Shown: piece by piece, positions 23,920-33,469 of the stretch | Numbering within the stretch: the first letter of the stretch is position 1 | How the letters are laid out: each line of letters begins with the position of its first letter | DNA from: Flavobacterium chilense | Lineage (GTDB): Bacteria; Bacteroidota; Bacteroidia; Flavobacteriales; Flavobacteriaceae | Assembly (NCBI RefSeq): GCF_001602525.1 | Contig: NZ_LSYT01000002.1 | Location: 896,127 to 960,126, forward strand | Direction: 5' to 3' | Length of the DNA: 64,000 nucleotides | The notes under the pieces: model-generated | Told to the model about the DNA's origin: nothing | Seen by the model: only the letters and a program-made list of their open reading frames with translations | Databases searched by the model: none | Translations under genes and position numbers: made by a program

Positions 23920-24897
23920 ATGACAGGAATCGTATATAAATCTACAGGAAGCTGGTATACTGTAAAATCTGAACAAGGAGATTTTATAGAGTGCCGTATG
24001 AAAGGGAAGTTTAGGATGAAAGGTATAAAAAGTACTAATCCTATTGCTGTAGGCGATATAGTCGATTATGAACTCGAAGAAACTTCAGATGCTGTTACCG
24101 GAACGATTTTTAATATTCACGAAAGAAAAAATTATATCGTTCGTAAATCAGTTAACCTGTCTAAACAGATTCATATTATTGCGTCGAATATCGATCAGGT
24201 ATTCTTGCTGGTAACCATAGATAATCCGCCTACAACGACAAGTTTTATTGATCGTTTTCTCGTTACTGCCGAAGCATACGGAATCGAAGCTATTCTTATT
24301 TTTAATAAAATCGATACGCTAAATGATCAGACTTTAGACGATCAGTTGTATTTACAGCATATTTATACCGAAATTGGATATAAATGTCTCAGAATTTCAT
24401 CTACAGAAAACAAGGGTGTTGACCAGCTGAAAGAAATGATGGTAGGTAAGGTGAGTATGTTTTCAGGTCATTCAGGAGTTGGAAAATCAACTTTGGTAAA
24501 TGCGATGGAACCAAGTCTGCATTTAAAAACTACCGTAATTTCAGAACAAAGCAAACAAGGTCAGCATACCACAACTTTTGCCGAAATGTATGACTTATCT
24601 TTTAATGCCCGCATTATTGATACTCCGGGAATTAAAGGTTTCGGAATCGTTGATATGGAACCATCAGAAATAAGCGGCTATTTTCCGGAATTTTTCAAAT
24701 TAAAAGACCAATGTAAGTTCAACAATTGCTTGCATAAAGAAGAACCGCATTGCGCTATTAAAGCAGCTTTAGAAAAAGATGAAATTGCATGGTCACGTTA
24801 CAATAGCTACCTTAAAATTCTCGAAGGTGATGAGGAGCATTATCGCACCGATACTTATGGCGAGGATCGTGCAGCAAGCGATGAAACGAGAAAGTAA
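23920..24897 (+). CDS. rsgA: Ribosome small subunit-dependent GTPase A
   Basis: A 325-residue circularly permuted GTPase that acts in late 30S maturation. An OB-fold is at about 1-75 (KSTGSWYTVK, GDFIECRMKGKFRMKG, AVGDIVDYEL). The G domain has permuted order: NKID first (IFNKIDTLND), then the P-loop GHSGVGKSTLVNAM, then DTPGIKGFG. The C-terminal zinc module shows C-x4-C-x-H-x5-C in QCKFNNCLHKEEPHCAI. Domain order and length fit the family. Confidence 0.96.
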   Translation: MTGIVYKSTGSWYTVKSEQGDFIECRMKGKFRMKGIKSTNPIAVGDIVDYELEETSDAVTGTIFNIHERKNYIVRKSVNLSKQIHIIASNIDQVFLLVTIDNPPTTTSFIDRFLVTAEAYGIEAILIFNKIDTLNDQTLDDQLYLQHIYTEIGYKCLRISSTENKGVDQLKEMMVGKVSMFSGHSGVGKSTLVNAMEPSLHLKTTVISEQSKQGQHTTTFAEMYDLSFNARIIDTPGIKGFGIVDMEPSEISGYFPEFFKLKDQCKFNNCLHKEEPHCAIKAALEKDEIAWSRYNSYLKILEGDEEHYRTDTYGEDRAASDETRK

Positions 24898-25002
24898 TTG
24901 TGAATTGTTGATGGTTAATTATGAATTATAATTGGCTGCAATTTTAATATCTTCGTTTTTCCGGAAAAATCAATATTTAATAATTTACAATTCACCATTT
25001 CT

Positions 25003-25455
25003 ATGAAAGTAGTTCTTCAAAGAGTTTCCCATGCATCAGTAACGGTTGATGGACAAAAAACAGCCGACATACAAAAAGGATTATTAGTCTTAGTTGGAAT
25101 TGAAGATGCCGATACTCAGGAAGATATTGACTGGCTGGTTGGAAAAATCATTAAGATGAGAATTTTTGGAGACGAAAATGATATTATGAACTGCTCGGTT
25201 CAGGATATCGATGGTGAAATCATTGTGGTTAGTCAGTTTACATTGCATGCTTCTACAAAAAAAGGAAACCGTCCGTCGTACATAAAAGCGGCAAAACCGG
25301 ACTTTGCAATACCCATGTATGAGAATTTTGTACAATCTTTAGAAAAGGAATTTAATAAGAAAGTACAAACCGGAATTTTTGGCGCAGATATGAAAGTTAA
25401 CTTGCTAAATGACGGCCCCGTAACTATTTTAATAGACAGCAAAAATAGAGACTAA
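25003..25455 (+). CDS. dtd: D-aminoacyl-tRNA deacylase
   Basis: It removes D-amino acids (and glycine) wrongly attached to tRNA. The 150-residue length is standard. Family motifs SQFTLHAS (catalytic-loop Ser-Gln-x-x) and NDGPVTILID (the Gly-Pro motif, with a cis peptide in known structures) are intact. It follows rsgA by about 105 bp in the same direction. Confidence 0.95.
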   Translation: MKVVLQRVSHASVTVDGQKTADIQKGLLVLVGIEDADTQEDIDWLVGKIIKMRIFGDENDIMNCSVQDIDGEIIVVSQFTLHASTKKGNRPSYIKAAKPDFAIPMYENFVQSLEKEFNKKVQTGIFGADMKVNLLNDGPVTILIDSKNRD

Positions 25456-25518
25456 AATTTCCTAAACAAATGTTAAGTATTTCTAAAAATAATATATATT
25501 TGGCGAAATTACTTACTA

Positions 25519-27426
25519 ATGAAAAACCAGTTCTCTGTATTATTTTTTTTACTATTTACCCTTATTTCTTTTGCTCAGAAAAATGAATATGCTATCACAA
25601 CGATCGCTGATAGTCTTAAGGAAAATGCGAATGCCGTAGTTCGTTTTGATCAGACAGATATTGCAATTCTTTCACAGCGAAGCATGAATATCAAAAATCG
25701 CCGCGCAGTAACTGTTTTAAACGAAAAAGGATTTGATGCTACAGAAGCTTATGAGTTTTATGATAAATCGACCTCAGTAAAAAATATTGAAGCAGTAGTT
25801 TATGATGCTTTTGGCAAGGAAATCAAGAGAATTAAAAGAAAAGATTTTAAAGATCAGAGTGTGGTTGGCGGGAGTACACTTTTTTCAGAAAGCAGATATA
25901 TTTATTTAGATTATACCCCAATTTCTTATCCGTTTACAGTTGAATTTACCAGTGAAGTCCAAACTTCGTCAACTGCATTTATTCCAAGATGGATGCCTTT
26001 AAGAGGCTTTTATACCAGTATTGAAAAAGCAACTTTAAATGTTACTTACCCAGCAGATTTAGGTTTTAAAAAGAAAGAATTTCAGTTTTCTGGTTTTAAT
26101 CTAAAAAAGACCAATGATACCAGTACCCAACTATCGTATGTTGCCACGAATATTTTAGCACAAAAGCAAGAAGACTACAGTCCGGCTTATAAAGACCTTT
26201 TTCCTAAAGTTATGATGGGCCTGGAACGTTTTCATCTGGAAGGAGTTGATGGTACCGCAACAAACTGGACTGATTTTGGGAAATGGTATTCAGAGAAAAT
26301 ACTCGCCGGAACCACAGACCTGCCGGAAGAAACCAAGGCAAAAATCAAAGCAATAGTTGGAGATGAAAAAGATCCTATAAAAAAAGCAAAACTGGTTTAC
26401 GATTTTGTACAAAAAAAATCAAGATACGTTAGCATTCAGGTTGGTATTGGCGGATGGAAACCCATGCTGGCTACAGATGTAGACAGATTAGGATATGGTG
26501 ATTGCAAAGCATTGACCAATTATACCAAAGCACTTTTGCAGGTAGTCGACGTTCCTTCATACAATACCGTTTTGTATGGTGATAGTTATAAAACGAACAT
26601 AGAATCTGATTTTGTTTCGATGCAGGGAAATCATATGATTTTATCAATTCCAAACGGAAATCATTATACATGGTTAGAATGTACAAGTCAGGACGATCCT
26701 TTTGGGTATCAGGGAACTTTTACAGATGACAGAGATGTTCTCGTAATCAAACCCGAAGGCGGAGAAATTGTGAGAACAAAAGTGTATGAAGATAATGGCA
26801 ATACCCAAAAAGATACAGGAAGTTACACTCTTGATGAAAAAGGTAACTTTTCAGGTTCGGTTGTAATAGTTTCAGAAGGTTCTCAATACAGTTCAAAAGC
26901 CAGAGTAGAACATTTATTGCCTACAGAAAAAGAAGCACATTATAAAGAATATTGGGATAATATCAACAATCTTAAATTAGGGAAAATTACGTTTACCAAC
27001 AATAAAGAAAATGTTCGTTTTACAGAGGATATTCAGCTTAGTGCTATAAATTACGCCACAATTTCAGGAAATAAAATGATTTTTATAGTTGATGCATTCA
27101 ATCAGAATTCCGGTAACGTAAAAAGAATTCGTAACAGAAAAAATCCATTTCAGATTCAGCGAGGGTATCTGGATTCAGATGAAATCGAAATTAATCTGCC
27201 GGCAGGTTTTACAATCGAATTTCTGCCTTCAAACTTTGAGTTAAAAGGAAAATTTGGAGAGTATAAAACTGAAATTATCAAAAAGGATAATAATAAACTA
27301 ACCTACAAACGCTCTATATATTTATACAAAGGAAAATATACCAATAAAGAATACGATGATTATCGTTTGTTTATGGAGCAGGTAGCAAGAAATGATAACG
27401 CCAAAATTATATTAACCAAGAATTAA
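25519..27426 (+). CDS. DUF3857/transglutaminase-like protein, catalytic residues present
   Basis: A 635-residue secreted protein with signal peptide MKNQFSVLFFLLFTLISFAQ. A DUF3857 beta domain spans about 50-230, followed by a transglutaminase-like papain fold at about 280-410. The nucleophile Cys is in LGYGDCKALTNY and the His/Asp partners lie in SIPNGNHYTWLECTSQDDPF. The C-terminal ~200 residues are DUF3858-like beta sequence. It is the first of three paralogues in a row; the next starts 4 nt after its stop. Substrate unknown. Confidence 0.85.
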   Translation: MKNQFSVLFFLLFTLISFAQKNEYAITTIADSLKENANAVVRFDQTDIAILSQRSMNIKNRRAVTVLNEKGFDATEAYEFYDKSTSVKNIEAVVYDAFGKEIKRIKRKDFKDQSVVGGSTLFSESRYIYLDYTPISYPFTVEFTSEVQTSSTAFIPRWMPLRGFYTSIEKATLNVTYPADLGFKKKEFQFSGFNLKKTNDTSTQLSYVATNILAQKQEDYSPAYKDLFPKVMMGLERFHLEGVDGTATNWTDFGKWYSEKILAGTTDLPEETKAKIKAIVGDEKDPIKKAKLVYDFVQKKSRYVSIQVGIGGWKPMLATDVDRLGYGDCKALTNYTKALLQVVDVPSYNTVLYGDSYKTNIESDFVSMQGNHMILSIPNGNHYTWLECTSQDDPFGYQGTFTDDRDVLVIKPEGGEIVRTKVYEDNGNTQKDTGSYTLDEKGNFSGSVVIVSEGSQYSSKARVEHLLPTEKEAHYKEYWDNINNLKLGKITFTNNKENVRFTEDIQLSAINYATISGNKMIFIVDAFNQNSGNVKRIRNRKNPFQIQRGYLDSDEIEINLPAGFTIEFLPSNFELKGKFGEYKTEIIKKDNNKLTYKRSIYLYKGKYTNKEYDDYRLFMEQVARNDNAKIILTKN

Positions 27427-27430
27427 CCAA

Positions 27431-29452
27431 ATGAAACCAATCAAAATTTTAAGCCTAATTGTATTGTTGTGTATGTCGAAGATGACAGCACAGGAATTTA
27501 AATTAGGGAAAGTCTCTATTGCAGAGTTAGAGCAAAAAGTGCATCCAAAAGATTCATCTGCCACTGCTGCAATATTATACAAAAAAGGGAGTTCCAGAAT
27601 CGAATACGATCCAAGCGACGGTTTTATTACGGTTACAGAAGTCGAAACCAGAATTAAAATCTATAAAAAAGAAGGATATGACTGGGCGAACCAAAAAGTC
27701 TGGTATTATTATGCAAACGGATTTAAAGAAAAGGTAAGTTTTTCAGATGCGGCAACCTATAATCTCGTAAATGGAAAAATCGAAAAAACCAAGCTAAAAA
27801 GCGACGGAACGTTTGATGAAGTTGTCAATAAATTTAGAGGACAAAAAAAGATAACAATGCCTAATGTTAAGGAAGGTTCTGTTATAGAATTTAGTTATCA
27901 GGTGAGAAGTCCCAGTGACAGAATGATTAGAGGATGGGATTTTCAAACGAGTATTCCTGTAAACTATTCTGAATTTAAAACCTATGTTCCGGAATATTAT
28001 GTATTTAATGTAAAGCAAAAAGGGTATGTTTTTCCTAAAGTTACGACTGAAAAAGCTCCAAAATCAATTCTGATTAGCAGTAAAGAAAGAGTATCTAGCG
28101 GAGGCGGATTTTCTACCACAAGAACCGAATTTTCTACAGATAAAATAGATTATACAGAAACACAAACGACTTATCTGGCTACCGATTTTCCAGCGATGAA
28201 AGATGAGGCTTATGTAAACAATATTGATAATTATACCTCAAGTATTCAGCATGAATTATCGATGACAAAATTTCCAAATGCACAAATAAAAACCTATTCT
28301 ACAGATTGGAACTCGGTCGTAAAAACAATTTACGAATATGATGATTTTGGGCCTGAATTAAATAAAACAGGTTACTTTGAAGAAGATCTGAAAAAATTAT
28401 TAGCAGATAAAAATACGATTGACGAAAAGATTATGACGATTTTTAATCACGTTAAAACAAATGTAAAATGGAACGACTATACAGGTTACAGCTGTGATAA
28501 CGGAGTTAAAAAAGCATATAAAGAAAAAACAGGAAATATAGCCGATATTAATTTAATGCTTACGGCAATGTTGCGATATGCAGGTCTAACGGCAAATCCG
28601 GTTTTGGTAAGTACACGTTCTAACGGAATCTCAATTTTTCCAAACAGAACTGCTTTTAATTATGTAATTGCTGCGGTTGAAACACCAAACGGAAATGTTT
28701 TATTAGACGCCTCAGATAAGTTTGCAACGCCAAATATTTTACCTTTTAGAGCCTTAAACTGGTCAGGAAGATTAATTAGAAAAGACGGAAGTTCGGAAGA
28801 AGTAGATCTGATGCCTAAAAAAGCCTCGAATGATATTATTTTTATGACCTATGAAGTAGATCCTGACGGAAAAGTAAAAGGTAAAACAAGAAGACAATGT
28901 ACAGATTATGTTGCCATGCTAACAAGAGGCAGAATCGATGGAGTGAAAGAAGAAGAATATTTAGAAAAACTGGAAAATCACAATAAAAAAATTGAAATAA
29001 GTGATTATGTCAGAACAAATGAAAAAGAAGTTCTTTTACCAACAATCGAAACCTACTCGTTTACAGGAAATGATTTATGTGAAGTAATTGGAGGAAAAAT
29101 ATATGTAAGCCCAATGTTGTTTTTTACAGAAGAAAAAAATCCGTTTAAACAGGAAGAAAGAGAATATCCGGTAGATTTTGGATTTCCATTTACAGACAAA
29201 TACAATATTACCTTAAAAATTCCTGAAGGATTTACAGCAGAAGTTTTACCGGCACCCGTAGTAATTAATATGCAGGATAATTTAGGAAGCTTTAAATTTA
29301 ATATTGCTGCAAACGAAAATGTATTGCAGATTAATATTCAGCATCAAATCAATGAAGCAATTGTTTCTACAGAGCAATATGATATGCTTAAAGAATATTA
29401 TAAAGGCATGATTGCAAAAGAAACAGAAAAAATTGTTTTAAAAAGAATATAA
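27431..29452 (+). CDS. DUF3857 protein with degenerate transglutaminase site
   Basis: A 673-residue secreted paralogue (signal peptide MKPIKILSLIVLLCMSKMTA, then QEFKLGKVSIAELEQK). The DUF3857 region is followed by the transglutaminase-like fold, but the Cys position reads TGNIADINLMLTAMLRYAG, so the nucleophile is missing, and the usual His region is FNYVIAAVETPNG with LLDASDK. I expect a binding rather than hydrolytic role. It is clearly homologous along its length to the next gene (shared VTIAELKEK-type start, EKTGNIADIN/QTGNVAEIN, IYKKEG), indicating tandem duplication. Confidence 0.85.
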   Translation: MKPIKILSLIVLLCMSKMTAQEFKLGKVSIAELEQKVHPKDSSATAAILYKKGSSRIEYDPSDGFITVTEVETRIKIYKKEGYDWANQKVWYYYANGFKEKVSFSDAATYNLVNGKIEKTKLKSDGTFDEVVNKFRGQKKITMPNVKEGSVIEFSYQVRSPSDRMIRGWDFQTSIPVNYSEFKTYVPEYYVFNVKQKGYVFPKVTTEKAPKSILISSKERVSSGGGFSTTRTEFSTDKIDYTETQTTYLATDFPAMKDEAYVNNIDNYTSSIQHELSMTKFPNAQIKTYSTDWNSVVKTIYEYDDFGPELNKTGYFEEDLKKLLADKNTIDEKIMTIFNHVKTNVKWNDYTGYSCDNGVKKAYKEKTGNIADINLMLTAMLRYAGLTANPVLVSTRSNGISIFPNRTAFNYVIAAVETPNGNVLLDASDKFATPNILPFRALNWSGRLIRKDGSSEEVDLMPKKASNDIIFMTYEVDPDGKVKGKTRRQCTDYVAMLTRGRIDGVKEEEYLEKLENHNKKIEISDYVRTNEKEVLLPTIETYSFTGNDLCEVIGGKIYVSPMLFFTEEKNPFKQEEREYPVDFGFPFTDKYNITLKIPEGFTAEVLPAPVVINMQDNLGSFKFNIAANENVLQINIQHQINEAIVSTEQYDMLKEYYKGMIAKETEKIVLKRI

Positions 29453-29454
29453 AG

Positions 29455-31446
29455 ATGAGGTTTCAAAAATTAGTAATAGTTGCTTTTCTTTTAATAGGGT
29501 TAAACAAAACCAAAGCTCAAAATCATGAGTTAGGAAAAGTAACTATTGCTGAATTAAAAGAAAAAGCAAATCCTCAGGATACAACTGCGGCAGCTGCAAT
29601 TTTGTTTAAAAAAGGAAGAACCTTTTTTACTTTTCATAAAGACAAAGGGTTTTCGGCTAATCATGTTTATGAGTTCAAAATCAAGATTTATAAAAAAGAA
29701 GGATTAAAATGGGCTGATCAGAGCGTTCGGTTTTATATCGGTTATGAAACGCTTAGTGAAGATAGGTTAGAGTTTTCAAACGCCGTTACTTACAACTTAG
29801 AAAATGGATCAATTGTCAAGACAAAACTGGATAATCAGGGAACTTTTAAGAAAAAAGTAAACAATTTCTGGAACGAAAAAACAATAACATTACCCAATGT
29901 AAAAGTTGGTTCCGTTATAGAATATAAATATGTTCTAAAATCTGAGAATATTGTAAAACTTCCTGATTTTGATTTTCAGTATAATATTCCGGTAAATTAT
30001 TTTGAATATAAAACTGATATTCCCGAATACTATATTTATAAAACGATATTAATAGGCAACCACAAAATCGACACAGATTCAAAACTAACAAATGGAAGCC
30101 AAAGTTTTGAAGGGGATTATAACAGATCTACGGCAATTTCATACAAACAAATCAGTGCTTTTTATACCGGTAAAGATATTCCCGCTTTAAGAAACGAACC
30201 TTATGTAGATAACATGGATAACTACAAAGGTTCAATTCAGCATGAGCTTGAAAGAGTCCGTTATCCGGATCAGCCTGTAAAAGATTATGCTATGACCTGG
30301 GAAGGTGTGGCGAGTACCATTTTTAAAGATAAAAATTTTGGAAAAGAACTCAATGAAAAAAGTTTTTTGCTGGAAGATGTAAAACGATTACTGACAAATG
30401 TCGAGTCGCAAACAGAACGATTAAATATCATTTTTAAGTTTGTTCAGAACAAAATGAACGGGAATGAGAAAAAAGATTGTTACACAGATAAAGGTGTAAT
30501 CAAAGCTTATGCAGATCAAACCGGGAATGTAGCCGAAATTAATTTTATTTTGATCAATATGCTAAAGCTGGCAGGATTAGAAGTAAATCCGGTTTTAGTA
30601 AGCACAACAGAAAATGGAGTGCCGGTTTATCCCACCAGAACAGGATTTAATTATGTAATTGCTGCAGCAGAAATTGATGGAAAACAAATTTTACTGGACG
30701 CAACACATAAATTTACATATCCGGGAATTTTACCTTTAAATGTTTTGAACTGGCAAGGTAGATTGATTAAAGATGACGGAACATCACAAGAGATTAATCT
30801 AATACCTGCTACAGCTTCAAAAGAATTTTCGAATATGCTGGTTAAAATAGATCAGCAAGGCAAAATCGAAGGTAAAATCAGAATACAAAGAACAGATTAT
30901 GAAGCTTATCGTTTCAGAGTTGAAAATGCAGGTAAGAATCAGGAAAATTATCTTGAAAAATTAGAAGAAAGGTTAGGAGATCTTAAGATTTCAGATTACA
31001 AAATTGAGAACCAAAAAACGAATTTCTCTGATCCTGTTGTAGAAACATTTTCATTAGTCTCAGACAATAGAGTAGAAACAATAGGAGGTAAAATCTTTAT
31101 AAATCCGTTATTGTTTTTTACAAGAAGCAAAAATCCTTTTAATCAGGAAATAAGACAAATGCCGGTTTATTTTGGATATCCAACCCTGGAGAAATTCAAT
31201 ATAAATCTTGAAATTCCCGAAGGGTATGCGGTAGAGTCATTGCCTAAAGTAGTTAAGATTTCATCTGAAAACAGAGAGATAATTTATTATTTAAATATTT
31301 CAAATGAGGGAAACAAAATTCAAATAAGTAGTTCAAAAGAAATTAACAATAGTATTTTTGCAGCAGATCAGTACAACGGATTAAAAGACCTTTTCCAGAA
31401 AATGATCGCAAGTCAAAATGAAAAAATTGTTCTTAAAAAAATATAA
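29455..31446 (+). CDS. DUF3857 protein with degenerate transglutaminase site (paralogue)
   Basis: A 663-residue secreted protein (signal ending near TKAQNHELGKVTIAELK), 2 nt after the previous gene. It shares with that neighbour PTRTGFNYVIAAAE, QTGNVAEINFILINMLKLAG, LLDATHKFTYPGILPLNVLNW and the C-terminal block KNPFNQE. It also lacks the transglutaminase Cys. The three genes plus the MazG-like gene (2 nt gap) look like one transcript. Confidence 0.85.
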   Translation: MRFQKLVIVAFLLIGLNKTKAQNHELGKVTIAELKEKANPQDTTAAAAILFKKGRTFFTFHKDKGFSANHVYEFKIKIYKKEGLKWADQSVRFYIGYETLSEDRLEFSNAVTYNLENGSIVKTKLDNQGTFKKKVNNFWNEKTITLPNVKVGSVIEYKYVLKSENIVKLPDFDFQYNIPVNYFEYKTDIPEYYIYKTILIGNHKIDTDSKLTNGSQSFEGDYNRSTAISYKQISAFYTGKDIPALRNEPYVDNMDNYKGSIQHELERVRYPDQPVKDYAMTWEGVASTIFKDKNFGKELNEKSFLLEDVKRLLTNVESQTERLNIIFKFVQNKMNGNEKKDCYTDKGVIKAYADQTGNVAEINFILINMLKLAGLEVNPVLVSTTENGVPVYPTRTGFNYVIAAAEIDGKQILLDATHKFTYPGILPLNVLNWQGRLIKDDGTSQEINLIPATASKEFSNMLVKIDQQGKIEGKIRIQRTDYEAYRFRVENAGKNQENYLEKLEERLGDLKISDYKIENQKTNFSDPVVETFSLVSDNRVETIGGKIFINPLLFFTRSKNPFNQEIRQMPVYFGYPTLEKFNINLEIPEGYAVESLPKVVKISSENREIIYYLNISNEGNKIQISSSKEINNSIFAADQYNGLKDLFQKMIASQNEKIVLKKI

Positions 31447-31448
31447 CT

Positions 31449-31775
31449 ATGGATTTGAAAAATGCCCAACTTGATGTAGATACCTGGATTAAAGAACACG
31501 GTGTTCGCTATTTTAATGAATTGACCAATATGGCACAACTTACGGAAGAAGTAGGAGAAGTTGCCAGAATTATTGCCCGCAGATACGGAGAGCAATCAGA
31601 GAAAGAAAGTGATAAAAATAAAGATCTAGGCGAAGAACTGGCAGATGTTGTATTTGTAGTTTTATGCCTTGCCAACCAAACCGGAATTGATTTACAGGCT
31701 GCTTTTGATAAAAAAATGGACTTAAAATCAGTTAGGGACAAGGATCGTCATAAAAACAACGATAAATTAAAATAA
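31449..31775 (+). CDS. MazG-like nucleotide pyrophosphohydrolase
   Basis: A 108-residue all-helical protein of the MazG/dUTPase-like superfamily. The metal site is visible as LTEEVGEVARIIARR (ExxE) and later GEELADVVFVVLCLAN (ExxD), the pattern hydrolysing nucleoside triphosphates to monophosphate and pyrophosphate, usually to clean the nucleotide pool. It has one domain, compared with two in E. coli MazG. It starts 2 nt after the third DUF3857 gene. Confidence 0.88.
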   Translation: MDLKNAQLDVDTWIKEHGVRYFNELTNMAQLTEEVGEVARIIARRYGEQSEKESDKNKDLGEELADVVFVVLCLANQTGIDLQAAFDKKMDLKSVRDKDRHKNNDKLK

Positions 31776-31909
31776 TTGTGAAATATCACTCATAAGTTTT
31801 GAATTATGAGTTTTGAATTTTGAATTATGAGTGTGGAGTGGTAAATTGCGTGGCGAATTACGTTTCTAACCATTCCTAATTCATAAATTTACAATTTACA
31901 ATTAGAAAA

Positions 31910-33133
31910 ATGAATTTACTACTACAAACAACTCAACATAATTTACAAGGACAAATTGCAGTAACAGGATCAAAAAGCGAGACCAATCGTTTGTTGTTGT
32001 TACAGGCATTATTTCCAAATATTACACTGGCGAATACTTCAAACTCTGATGATAGCGAAGTAATGCAAAAAGCCCTGATTGGTAATGACGAAATTGTAGA
32101 CATTCACCATGCAGGAACAGCAATGCGTTTTTTAACAGCTTATTTTGCAGTAAATGAACGTCGTGAAGTTGTAATGACAGGTTCAAGCAGAATGCAGGAA
32201 CGTCCGATAAAGATTCTGGTAGAAGCTTTGGGACAATTAGGAGTAGAGATTTCTTATGAAAAAGAAGAAGGCTATCCGCCAATCAAAATCAAAGGGAAAA
32301 AAGTTACTGCCTCAAAAGTTACTTTGGCAGCAAATGTAAGCAGTCAGTATATTTCGGCACTTTTACTTGTGGCTTCAAAATTAGAAAATGGTTTAGAATT
32401 AACTTTAGAAGGAGAAATCACTTCGATTCCGTATATCAAAATGACTCTGGCTTTGCTAAATGATTTAGACATTCAAACCAGTTTTGAAGGAAATGTAATT
32501 AAAGTTTTCCCAAAAGCAGAAGTAGTTTCAAAAGAAATGGTTGTAGAATCAGATTGGAGTTCAGCATCCTACTTTTTTAGTTTAGTGGCTTTAGCCGATA
32601 CAGCTTCAATAACATTAAGCAGTTATAAACAGAACAGCTTACAGGGAGATTCAGAATTGGTTTCGCTTTATGAGAAACTAGGAGTTCAGACTACTTTTCA
32701 GGATAATAAAATGACTTTGGTAAAACAAGCCAATTTTAAATACGAAACCGTAAATTTTGAACTGAACAATACTCCGGACATTGCACAAACTATTGTGGTA
32801 ACATGTTTGGGTTTAGGAATAGGATGTCATTTAACGGGACTTCATACGCTGAAAATTAAAGAAACAGATCGTCTTGAAGCACTTCGAATTGAATTAACAA
32901 AACTAGGGGCCAATATTTCGGTTACTAATGATAGTCTGACATTAGTGGCTTCAGAAAATATTAACCATAATGTAAAAATTGGAACTTACAACGATCATCG
33001 TATGGCAATGGCATTTGCGCCTTTAGCTTTAAAAGTACCTATTATTATCGAAGATGCCGAGGTGGTTTCTAAATCATATCCTGATTTCTGGAATGATTTA
33101 AAAGCTTTAAACTTCCAGGTTTCAGAATTGTAG
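31910..33133 (+). CDS. aroA: 3-phosphoshikimate 1-carboxyvinyltransferase (EPSP synthase)
   Basis: It joins PEP and shikimate-3-phosphate in the sixth step of chorismate synthesis. The 407-residue protein has the two-domain enolpyruvyl transferase motifs GSKSETNRLLLLQALF (phosphate-binding SKS), HAGTAMRFLTAYF, SSQYISALLL, IKETDRLEAL and NDHRMAMAFAPLAL. Slightly shorter than the E. coli enzyme, as usual for Bacteroidetes. It lies apart from the pheA operon, with its own 134-bp upstream region and a terminator inside a repeat element. Confidence 0.94.
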   Translation: MNLLLQTTQHNLQGQIAVTGSKSETNRLLLLQALFPNITLANTSNSDDSEVMQKALIGNDEIVDIHHAGTAMRFLTAYFAVNERREVVMTGSSRMQERPIKILVEALGQLGVEISYEKEEGYPPIKIKGKKVTASKVTLAANVSSQYISALLLVASKLENGLELTLEGEITSIPYIKMTLALLNDLDIQTSFEGNVIKVFPKAEVVSKEMVVESDWSSASYFFSLVALADTASITLSSYKQNSLQGDSELVSLYEKLGVQTTFQDNKMTLVKQANFKYETVNFELNNTPDIAQTIVVTCLGLGIGCHLTGLHTLKIKETDRLEALRIELTKLGANISVTNDSLTLVASENINHNVKIGTYNDHRMAMAFAPLALKVPIIIEDAEVVSKSYPDFWNDLKALNFQVSEL

Positions 33134-33137
33134 GCTT

Positions 33138-33302
33138 AAACCATATAAGTGATATAAGTTCATTTAAATGAGCATAATTTAAATAGCCTCCAGTTTTAAC
33201 TGGAGGTTTTTTTATGCGCAAGCTGCTCGGCTTTAGCCAAATAAAAACATCAGCAATTTTTAAAGATTTCTAATTTAAATGAACTTATATCACTTATATG
33301 GT
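33138..33302. repeat. AAACCATATAAG element with perfect 30-bp arms, carrying a terminator
   Basis: The arm at 33140-33169 is an exact inverse of 33273-33302 over 30 bp. The interior (about 100 bp) contains the aroA terminator and then ATGCGCAAGC, which resembles ATGCGCAAAGC in the copy at 9391-9467. The 336-bp gap between aroA and queA is otherwise the queA promoter region. Confidence 0.88.
33187..33213 (+). terminator. Terminator of aroA, inside a repeat element
   Basis: CCTCCAGTT pairs with AACTGGAGG across a TT loop and is followed by seven T. Confidence 0.88.
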
Positions 33303-33371
33303 AAAAAAGCAATTTTTTATGTTGTCAAAACTCCACTAAATCAGCGACTTTTGAAAATAAACGTCAAAACA

Positions 33372-33403
33372 CTTGACAACGCCTATCTCACAATCGTATA
33401 TTT
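33372..33403 (+). promoter_or_regulatory. Putative promoter of queA
   Basis: TTG (33372-33374) and TATATTTG (33396-33403) resemble the Bacteroidetes promoter; the 21-bp gap is slightly long. Transcription would begin near 33410. Confidence 0.5.
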
Positions 33404-33413
33404 GCACACGATT

Positions 33414-33441
33414 AAAAGTCAGGGATTCAGATAATCCTGAC
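33414..33441 (+). other. Hairpin near the 5' end of the queA mRNA
   Basis: AGTCAGGGATT can pair with AATCCTGACT with a single bulged G and loop CAGAT. No T-run follows. It lies within the first ~30 nt of the predicted transcript and may only protect the 5' end. Confidence 0.4.
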
Positions 33442-33469
33442 TTAAATCTATAACTCATAACTTTCTCAA

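Noticed and set aside
33404..33469. preQ1 riboswitch before queA
   Set aside because: Only a simple hairpin is seen. No preQ1-I pseudoknot pattern was recognised, and queA is not a usual preQ1 riboswitch target in this group.
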